From: Parachlamydiaceae bacterium | GTDB lineage: Bacteria; Chlamydiota; Chlamydiia; Chlamydiales; Parachlamydiaceae | NCBI GenBank assembly: GCA_013698165.1 | Contig: JACCVN010000154.1 | Location: forward strand, 1 to 6,556 | DNA: 6,556 nt | Direction: 5' to 3' | In this document: positions 1 through 5,112 of the stretch, piece by piece | Position numbering within the stretch: the first letter of the stretch is position 1 | How the letters are laid out: the number at the start of each line of letters is the position of its first letter | Position numbers and translations under genes: made by a program | The notes under the pieces: model-generated | Told to the model about the DNA's origin: nothing | Seen by the model: only the letters and a program-made list of their open reading frames with translations | Databases searched by the model: none

Positions 1-1
1 G

Positions 2-517
2 GAAGGTTCTTTGAACAAAAAGCTCGCGCTAAATGCTGCCGAAATGGCGCGGCAGATGAGAGCAAGCGTCACCTTTATCGATCTTAGAGATTACCCAATG
101 CCTTTTTATGATGGCGATCTAGAAGCCACGATGGGGATGCCTTCAAACGTTAAGCAACTCAGAAAGCATTTCGTGGAATCGCAAGTGATTCTTATTGCCT
201 CACCCGAGTATAACGCATCAGTTTCAGCGGTTCTCAAAAATGCCATCGACTGGGTGTCGAGAAACCCAAATGGTGGAGGATCGAGAGAAGCATTTAAGGA
301 TAAAAAAGTTGTGATTATGAGCATTTCTCCCGGAAAAAACGGTGGAGCAAGAGGATTGTCCCATCTGCGTACAATTTTAGAGGATGTTAGCGCTATTGTT
401 TTACCCCAACAAGTATCAGTGCCCAATGGCAATAGTGCATTTGATGGGAATGGAATTCTTATAAATCTTCAGGCAAAGAATGAGCTGCAACAGCTTCTCA
501 AAAAAGCCATCAACTAA
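2..517 (+). CDS. NAD(P)H-dependent FMN reductase (flavodoxin fold), 5'-truncated by window edge
   Basis: Member of the NADPH-dependent FMN reductase / ChrR-type quinone and azo reductase family, cytoplasmic flavoproteins that reduce flavin, quinones or other acceptors with NAD(P)H. The frame is open to the left edge and begins E-G-S-L-N-K-K-L, which matches the end of the FMN-phosphate loop normally found about 10-15 residues into such proteins. The true start therefore lies outside, and the TTG at 11 is not a credible start. Positions 203-214 encode P-E-Y-N, followed by a segment ending L-K-N-A-I-D-W-V-S-R, the family's flavin-binding signature. A G-G-A-R-G loop follows near 346-360. About 170 residues are visible, against a usual 180-190. 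The TAA stop (515-517) overlaps the stop of the converging gene on the other strand. Family assignment is firm; the natural substrate cannot be told. Confidence 0.9.
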   Translation, partial: EGSLNKKLALNAAEMARQMRASVTFIDLRDYPMPFYDGDLEATMGMPSNVKQLRKHFVESQVILIASPEYNASVSAVLKNAIDWVSRNPNGGGSREAFKDKKVVIMSISPGKNGGARGLSHLRTILEDVSAIVLPQQVSVPNGNSAFDGNGILINLQAKNELQQLLKKAIN

Positions 518-1560
518 TCGATCTGCCAATATTGCTTAAGTTTTAGCTTGTAAAGATTAGCTTTGGCCTTGTCGAAAGGAATTGTTTTGATGGCATTCCT
601 AAGCTTTGTTTCATATTCTTTTACTTGTGATGGTTCATTAAGATCGTATCGTCTAATGGATATCGAGGAATAGGGATTCAAAAAGGTATAGTTGTTTACA
701 ACGATACGGAATTGTTCAAGAAATTGGCTGCTACTGCTGCTTTGATAGAGGTCAGAAAGGATTAAACTGTTAATCTGAGGCTCCCCTTTTTTTATGCTTG
801 GATAGATATATTTATCGACAAATTCATAAGCATTTTTATTGAATGGATTTTGATGAGACAGATCAAAGATTTGAAAAAGTGTGCCTGCTTTGTCGTTTTC
901 CATTTGTTTGCCAATATTGAAAAGTTCTGCGATACTTGTGCCGGGCATTCCCATTTCCTTGAAAAATACAGCGACTTTTAAATTAAATTTCGGTGGTCTA
1001 AATGAACGTCCAAGCTCAAAAAATACTGTCGAGCATTCATACTTTTGATCAAAGTTATTAAATAAGGTGAAATTTGCGGAAATGATCTGATCCCGTTGAG
1101 GGGAGTAATTGTCATTAATAACAAGATTGTGCTTTAAGAAATCGTTAGCGCTCTTATAGTCCAGGACTGAGGGGTCACCGGGATAGCGAAAAAAATGGAA
1201 ATCTCTTTTGAATTCCAAGCCTAGAACTTCTTCTAATGTTATGCGGACGATGTCCTGAAACACTCTAAATTCATGACCTGAAGCCGTATAAGCCATAAAG
1301 CCGCGCTCTTCCTGTCCTATGACAATATCGTAGAATGGTTTTTGTGCGAGAACAAGTCCCTGAGATTTTAATCCTTGGAAAATTTTTTGAAAATTATGCA
1401 TTTCTAAGAAGCGCTTTGTAGGCTCTTTATAGCGAGTATAATCTTTCCAAGGGGCATTAAAATCATTCAAAAATGGTTCAGCATTAACTGTAAAGTGAAT
1501 AGAGAGTAAAAGTAGAAATGCAAGGCATATCCGGATGATTTGTTGAGGTCTAAAATTCAT
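514..1560 (-). CDS. Exported protein of unrecognised family, paralogue A (third gene of operon)
   Basis: A 348-residue protein that I do not recognise. The N-terminus is a clear Sec signal peptide: R10, a hydrophobic core at about residues 11-23, and V-N-A before E28 as a likely cleavage site, so the mature protein is probably outside the cytoplasm. It has no other membrane segment. It is a close paralogue of the gene at 2522-3565, sharing E-E-R-G (84-87), F-R-V-F-Q-D-I-V-R (98-106), D-F-H-F-F-R-Y-P-G-D-P (120-130), R-D-Q-I (156-159), F-D-L-S-H (232-236) and L-N-P-Y-S-S-I-S-I-R-R-Y-D (294-306). All three paralogues end in a basic helix with a conserved Trp (W345 here). Where the neighbours read G-Y-H, this copy has A-Y-T (90-92). 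A poly-Ser stretch lies at 274-278. It begins 3 nt after the upstream gene's stop, which suggests coupled translation. The ORF is surely real; the function is unknown. Confidence 0.85.
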   Translation of the reverse strand: MNFRPQQIIRICLAFLLLLSIHFTVNAEPFLNDFNAPWKDYTRYKEPTKRFLEMHNFQKIFQGLKSQGLVLAQKPFYDIVIGQEERGFMAYTASGHEFRVFQDIVRITLEEVLGLEFKRDFHFFRYPGDPSVLDYKSANDFLKHNLVINDNYSPQRDQIISANFTLFNNFDQKYECSTVFFELGRSFRPPKFNLKVAVFFKEMGMPGTSIAELFNIGKQMENDKAGTLFQIFDLSHQNPFNKNAYEFVDKYIYPSIKKGEPQINSLILSDLYQSSSSSQFLEQFRIVVNNYTFLNPYSSISIRRYDLNEPSQVKEYETKLRNAIKTIPFDKAKANLYKLKLKQYWQID

Positions 1561-1563
1561 TGG

Positions 1564-2535
1564 TTATTTTCCCCAGGTCGTTTGAAGTTCAGTTTTGTAT
1601 TTCGTTGCGCTATTCTTGCTGAATTGAAGTTGTTTGATGCTGCTTTTCAGTGCATTTTCATAGGCCTGCATTGTAAAATAGCTTATCCCTGGAGTGTATC
1701 GAACAATTTTTAATGGGTTTTGAGGATTTAGAGTTTCCTTATTGTTTAAAAGAAGTCGGACTTCATGGGGGTATGGAGGGGCATATTGATCGTTTAAAAA
1801 ATATTCATCGACAGTGGCATTTTCTGAAATAAATCCATTAGGGTATGAAGGATACGCAATTTTCTTTGCAAAAGTATACTCGTTATTGTCAAAAACTTGG
1901 AGGATGATACCTGTTTTCGAATTTAACTGGTTATGTGCCGTCTTGAATAATAAATCGATTGATTGCTCATTAATTCCAAGCTTTTGAAATAGCCAAACTA
2001 AGCGCTTTTTGTAGCCAAGGGGCTTTACAGATTCATTTTTGACAAAGTTTTCTAGAGAATTTAAACCTAATCGAGAAGCGTTATCCCAGATCGTAAAGTT
2101 TAAGGGAAAAGTTGTTTCATATAACGCCCGTTCAGGATGAAGATCATCAGTGAATACTGCTGCGAGTTGTTTTTTGGTTTGAATTTTCAAAATAGGATCC
2201 AAGGGAACGGCAAGAAAATGGAAATCCTTTCTGATAGGTATCTCAACAATGATTTCAATAACATTTCTTATAATGTCCTGATAGATCATAAAGTCGATAC
2301 TGTTACCATGGTAGCCAAGAATTCCCGCTTTTTCATTGGCAGTGATCTGATCGATCACTTTTTTATTTGGAATAACGACTTTTCGAAGGGTAAGTGATTT
2401 TTCCATTTCCCCGATCGGGAAGATCGCGATCTGTTTTTCGGTTGGAGGTGTAAAATCTATCGCCCCATAGGTGCTACCAAAGCACAAAAAGGTGACAAAG
2501 ATAAGAAACTCTGCGATTGTATTAGTCTTTTGCAT
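1564..2535 (-). CDS. Exported protein of unrecognised family, divergent paralogue B (second gene of operon)
   Basis: A 323-residue protein that I do not recognise, the shortest and most divergent of the three paralogues. The signal peptide covers about residues 1-24 (hydrophobic I12-F19, then S-T-Y-G before A25). Family landmarks are kept in the same order: G-Y-H-G (74-77), Y-Q-D-I-I-R (85-90), D-F-H-F-L-A-V-P-L-D-P (104-114), a F-T-I-W-D-N segment (147-152), V-F-D-N (214-217), L-L-L-N-N (261-265), L-N-P (269-271), V-R-Y (278-280) and a C-terminal Trp (W321). It lacks the S-S-I-S-I-R-R-Y-D string and the D-L-S-H motif that the other two share. The ATG lies inside the end of the upstream gene (14-nt overlap), with A-A-G-G about 9 nt before it in the mRNA, so reinitiation or coupling is likely. 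A real gene; biochemical role unknown. Confidence 0.85.
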   Translation of the reverse strand: MQKTNTIAEFLIFVTFLCFGSTYGAIDFTPPTEKQIAIFPIGEMEKSLTLRKVVIPNKKVIDQITANEKAGILGYHGNSIDFMIYQDIIRNVIEIIVEIPIRKDFHFLAVPLDPILKIQTKKQLAAVFTDDLHPERALYETTFPLNFTIWDNASRLGLNSLENFVKNESVKPLGYKKRLVWLFQKLGINEQSIDLLFKTAHNQLNSKTGIILQVFDNNEYTFAKKIAYPSYPNGFISENATVDEYFLNDQYAPPYPHEVRLLLNNKETLNPQNPLKIVRYTPGISYFTMQAYENALKSSIKQLQFSKNSATKYKTELQTTWGK

Positions 2536-3565
2536 GCCAGTGGGCCTTTAATTTCTGTTTATAATTTTCTACTTTGGTAGAATTCCTTGGCAAATTTTGA
2601 ATTTGCTGACGTATGAGCGATTCATATTTTTCGATGATTTTGAGATCGAGTTGGTCATATCTTCGAATGGATATTGAGGAATAAGGGTTTAAAGAAGTTG
2701 CAGTATTCATGATTAAACGCAACTGTCCCGATTGAGAATCAAAGCGCTTTGCAAGATCACTCAAGAAAATGTCTGACAGATTAACGTGGACGTTATTATC
2801 AAATTTTCCACCTTTTAATGCAGGGTATACCAGTTGATCTACAAGCTCGTAAGCATTATGAAAATTAGGTTGTTGATGTGAAAGATCGGTAAACTGATAA
2901 AGGACGCCTGTTTCAAAATCGGCAATTGAATCGCCTGCCTTAAAAAGATTTTGGATTTCCTTAACAGGCATTCCTAGTTCATTAAATAAAAATTCAAGTT
3001 TCTTTGAATAAGCGATATTAAATCCTGACTGATTTTTTGAAAAATAGCAGACACTGCATGAGAGCTCGATGGAGGAATTTCCATACAATGTATAATTCAT
3101 CGAAAGAATTTGATCACGATCAGGAGGGGCTCTGTCATTGGGATGCGGATGGCTTTTTAAAAAATCAGCTGAACTATCATATTCATTTAAAATGGGGTCT
3201 AAAGGAATTCGAAAGAAATGAAAGTCATTTTTTATTTCAAATTCTAAAACTTCAACAAATATCATCTTTATAATATCTTGGAAAATACGGTACTGTTGTT
3301 TAGCCGCATGATAACCAAATACACCCCTTTCTTCGTGTCTGATGATATCATTCCACCAATCCATGTGCTTTGTTTTTGCGCCGATCGCATTAAGGTTGGA
3401 TTTAAGTCGTGAAAACGATTCAAAATCTAATTGCCTGTTTGTTGGAGAAGAAAATGGTTCTAATTGTTTGTTTTGAACTGTATAATCATGAATAAATTGT
3501 TCAGCGCTTATTGATGTGTGAAAAATAAGGCATAATAAAATTATTATTTTATTAGGAATAGGCAT
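2522..3565 (-). CDS. Exported protein of unrecognised family, paralogue C (first gene of operon)
   Basis: With the start chosen here the protein has 347 residues, almost the length of paralogue A (348). The frame is open to an ATG at 3661, but that start would put a basic, non-signal-like 32-residue stretch before the signal peptide. It has no Shine-Dalgarno and falls inside a candidate -10 box. The ATG at 3565 is preceded by AGGA with 5-nt spacing and begins a standard signal peptide (N5-K6, then I7-F15 hydrophobic, cleavage near S-I-S-A before E22). An ATG at 3571 is a close alternative. In this numbering, motifs are E-E-R-G about 78-81, G-Y-H 84-86, Y-R-I-F-Q-D-I-I about 92-99, D-F-H-F-F-R-I-P-L-D-P 114-124, D-L-S-H 227-230 and L-N-P-Y-S-S-I-S-I-R-R-Y-D 292-304, with a Trp near the C-terminus. 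Family and function are not recognised. It is the promoter-proximal gene of the leftward operon. Confidence 0.83.
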   Translation of the reverse strand: MPIPNKIIILLCLIFHTSISAEQFIHDYTVQNKQLEPFSSPTNRQLDFESFSRLKSNLNAIGAKTKHMDWWNDIIRHEERGVFGYHAAKQQYRIFQDIIKMIFVEVLEFEIKNDFHFFRIPLDPILNEYDSSADFLKSHPHPNDRAPPDRDQILSMNYTLYGNSSIELSCSVCYFSKNQSGFNIAYSKKLEFLFNELGMPVKEIQNLFKAGDSIADFETGVLYQFTDLSHQQPNFHNAYELVDQLVYPALKGGKFDNNVHVNLSDIFLSDLAKRFDSQSGQLRLIMNTATSLNPYSSISIRRYDQLDLKIIEKYESLIRQQIQNLPRNSTKVENYKQKLKAHWHAKD

Positions 3566-3570
3566 TGACA

Positions 3571-3574
3571 TCCT
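3571..3574 (-). promoter_or_regulatory. Ribosome binding site deciding the start of paralogue C
   Basis: On the minus strand AGGA is followed by TGTCA and then the ATG at 3565, a normal 5-nt spacing. The ATG at 3571 overlaps this AGGA and would have its G-rich stretch directly abutting, which is too close. The ATG at 3661 has only A/T-rich sequence ahead of it. This favours the 3565 start, which also gives a clean signal peptide. Confidence 0.55.
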
Positions 3575-3656
3575 GAATGGAAGCTTTTTTCCACGGATTC
3601 TACTTCCTGGACGTATAAAAGGCAAACTCTTTCTAATGTAGATAATTTTTTTAATA

Positions 3657-3685
3657 AGCATAAACTTAAATAATAATTATGTAAA
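3657..3685 (-). promoter_or_regulatory. Candidate sigma70-type promoter of the leftward operon
   Basis: On the minus strand TTTACA (3685-3680; 5 of 6 to TTGACA) is followed by a 17-bp spacer and TATGCT (3662-3657; 4 of 6 to TATAAT). Transcription would begin near 3650, leaving a leader of roughly 85 nt before the start at 3565. The -10 box contains the upstream ATG at 3661, so a transcript from here could not use that start. The background is AT-rich, so chance matches are possible. Confidence 0.42.
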
Positions 3686-3719
3686 AAATATTTACTTGAT
3701 AAATTATTGTTTATGTAAA
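3677..3719 (+). repeat. Pair of 9-bp direct repeats TTATGTAAA in the divergent intergenic region
   Basis: TTATGTAAA occurs at 3677-3685 and again at 3711-3719, 34 bp apart start to start (about three helical turns). An inverted TTTAC (3691-3695) lies between them. The left copy includes the complement of the candidate -35 box of the leftward operon, so a protein bound here could affect transcription. A/T-rich sequence makes short repeats common, so an operator role is inference only. Confidence 0.35.
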
Positions 3720-3736
3720 TTTTGAAAATTTATATG
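3707..3736 (+). promoter_or_regulatory. Weak candidate promoter for the PARG-like gene
   Basis: TTGTTT (3707-3712) and TATATG (3731-3736) are separated by 18 bp and read toward the gene at 3777. Each hexamer matches the sigma70 consensus only partly (3 and 4 of 6). An overlapping TATGCT (3733-3738) is another possible -10. Some promoter must exist here because the upstream gene is divergent, but its exact position is uncertain. Confidence 0.25.
3716..3732. promoter_or_regulatory. Perfect 17-bp palindrome, possible operator
   Basis: TAAATTTTGAAAATTTA is a perfect inverted repeat with 8-bp arms around a single central G (3724). It ends 44 bp before the start of the PARG-like gene and sits between the two divergent transcription units. 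The form suits a dimeric repressor site. It contains only A and T besides the central base, so chance cannot be excluded. It overlaps the second TTATGTAAA copy. Confidence 0.3.
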
Positions 3737-3767
3737 CTACATTTCGTGCCTTTCCCAAACTCAAACT

Positions 3768-3773
3768 GGGTGA
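3768..3773 (+). promoter_or_regulatory. Ribosome binding site of the PARG-like gene
   Basis: GGGTGA ends 3 nt before the ATG at 3777. It can pair with the GGTGA part of the extended 16S anti-Shine-Dalgarno, for which a short spacing is expected. The ATG begins immediately with a signal-like sequence, which supports this start. Confidence 0.45.
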
Positions 3774-3776
3774 CTT

Positions 3777-4997
3777 ATGAAATACTTTATGTTGATAGTG
3801 TTGTTTATGGCTTGTTCTTTTTCCATTGAGAATGAATCCAAAACGAACGCAGAATGCTTTGAAAGGAATTACAGCCATGCAAGGTTGCGAGATGCAAAAG
3901 CACATCTGGCTTATGTGGTGAAGTGCTTAAAAGATGATGGGCAACTTTCATCATGTGCTGTTTCGAGAATTATGAAGACTATCAATAGTTTTAAGACTTT
4001 GCAGGCTGCAATACCTGGGTTTGAAGAACATGCGAAAATGTCAAAAAGGGCCCGAAAAATATTATCAAGAAGCTTGGAGGGTTCTTTAGGATTTCTTTCA
4101 AGGGATGACGTGGTTTCACATGATTCCTTCTCATGGTCTCAAGAATTTTTAAGAGCAGGGAACTCCACATTTGAACGACGGGCGTTAAGTGCGATTGTCT
4201 ACGAGCAAACCAAAGCAGCATGCATTAATGGTTTTAATAGTTCCGATTCTCAAATGTATAAAATTTCTTCTGAAACCATAGAAAAGATGCAAAAGGGGAC
4301 CATTGTTGCCAATCGATTACCTCCGTTAATCTCTCCAGGGCCCTTTTATCATACTGAAATCTGTGTTATTGAGGCCGATACAATTGATGCCGCTCATCGT
4401 TTATCTTTGTTAGGCTATAATCCGGTCACCTTAAACTTTGCCAATCAGGAGAAGGTGGGTGGTGGAGTGATCCGAGGTGCACACGCACAGGAAGAAAGTC
4501 TTTTTCGTCGAAGTTCTTATTTTCTTGGATTAGATATTCAATATAATCCGTTCTTGAAAAAGCAAATGAAAGGCCACTATCGAATTCCGGAATTTGGGGC
4601 TGTCTATACTCCTTCGGTCACGGTTATTAGAGGTACTGAAGCAGAAGGCTATCCTTTTATCTCCCCGTACCAATTGGACTTCATCGCTTGTGCAGCTTAT
4701 GATATTGCACAGCATCCATTTTCACATTCGTCAGAGTATGTAGACAAAACGAAAGTAAAGATACGTATGATTTTGCGACTAAGCGTAAATACGGATCATG
4801 ATTCTGTCGTGTTAGGCGCCTTTGGTTGTGGAGCCTTTAAAAACCCTGTTAGTCTGGTTGCAAAGATGTTTTCAGAAGTTTTATCAGAAGATGAGTTCCT
4901 GGGCCAATTTAGAATGGTGACTTTTGCCATTCTTTGTGATGCCTCCGAAAATAAAGTGCAGATCTTTCAAGATGCACTAGAACATCTGAATTTTTAG
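3777..4997 (+). CDS. Exported microbial-type poly(ADP-ribose) glycohydrolase domain protein (TIGR02452/DUF2263-like)
   Basis: A 406-residue protein predicted to remove ADP-ribose from poly-ADP-ribosylated or related substrates. The C-terminal part (about 135-400) is a microbial-type PARG domain of macrodomain fold. It has L-N-F-A-N (219-223), then G-G-G (228-230), seven residues and Q-E-E (238-240), the exact PARG signature G-G-G-x(6-8)-Q-E-E. E240 corresponds to the catalytic Glu of bacterial PARG. L-G-A-F-G-C-G-A-F (346-354) matches the second, phosphate-binding loop. Residues 1-16 are K2 followed by a hydrophobic stretch ending A-C-S, which looks like a signal peptide. C13 could be a lipoprotein site, but F10 at -3 is atypical. 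Residues 20-135 form an unrecognised, probably helical extension with C27, C50 and C60. Most family members I know are cytoplasmic and about 270 residues long, so export and the extension are unusual. Divergent from the three-paralogue operon. Domain call is strong; export probable; substrate and target compartment unknown. Confidence 0.87.
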   Translation: MKYFMLIVLFMACSFSIENESKTNAECFERNYSHARLRDAKAHLAYVVKCLKDDGQLSSCAVSRIMKTINSFKTLQAAIPGFEEHAKMSKRARKILSRSLEGSLGFLSRDDVVSHDSFSWSQEFLRAGNSTFERRALSAIVYEQTKAACINGFNSSDSQMYKISSETIEKMQKGTIVANRLPPLISPGPFYHTEICVIEADTIDAAHRLSLLGYNPVTLNFANQEKVGGGVIRGAHAQEESLFRRSSYFLGLDIQYNPFLKKQMKGHYRIPEFGAVYTPSVTVIRGTEAEGYPFISPYQLDFIACAAYDIAQHPFSHSSEYVDKTKVKIRMILRLSVNTDHDSVVLGAFGCGAFKNPVSLVAKMFSEVLSEDEFLGQFRMVTFAILCDASENKVQIFQDALEHLNF

Positions 4998-5112
4998 CGA
5001 CGTTTTGTTACATTATGAACATATTTTTGATATTAAATGCGATTTCCAATTGACTTTTCCTTGGAATTTGGTAGCCTCTATTCTTAAATCTAGTTTATAG
5101 GTATTCCATTTC
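4998..5112. other. Spacer between PARG-like gene and nqrB; no clear terminator
   Basis: A 115-nt AT-rich stretch without an ORF. I see no GC-rich hairpin followed by a T-run after the PARG-like gene, so transcription might continue into nqrB. The only symmetric element is TTCCAA (5044-5049) with TTGGAA (5061-5066), 6-bp arms around an 11-nt loop, too weak to call a terminator. Confidence 0.5.
5061..5089 (+). promoter_or_regulatory. Weak candidate nqrB promoter
   Basis: TTGGAA (5061-5066), a 17-bp spacer and TTAAAT (5084-5089), each 4 of 6 to the sigma70 consensus, read toward the nqrB start at 5113. A better -35 (TTGACT, 5050-5055) has no -10 at proper spacing. AGGT at 5099-5102 is a possible but distant ribosome binding site (10 nt before the ATG). 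Confidence 0.25.

Noticed and set aside
11..13. TTG at position 11 as start of the FMN reductase
   Set aside because: The frame continues to the left edge with residues of the FMN-phosphate loop, so the gene is truncated rather than starting here.
483..495. Hairpin AGCTG-CAA-CAGCT near the end of the FMN reductase gene as terminator
   Set aside because: It lies in coding sequence, has a short stem and is not followed by a T-run on either strand.
2137..2397. Plus-strand open frame (86 codons) inside paralogue B
   Set aside because: It is wholly antisense to a well-supported gene, has no recognisable protein features and no clear ribosome binding site.
3037..3273. Plus-strand open frame (78 codons) inside paralogue C
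   Set aside because: It is antisense to conserved family motifs and is best explained as a shadow frame.
3711..3905. Minus-strand open frame (64 codons) over the intergenic region and PARG signal peptide
   Set aside because: It is antisense to a supported gene start and ends in the candidate control region; no supporting features.
5044..5066. Inverted repeat TTCCAA/TTGGAA as terminator of the PARG-like gene
   Set aside because: The stem is only 6 bp and A/T-rich with an 11-nt loop and no T-run; it also overlaps possible nqrB promoter elements.
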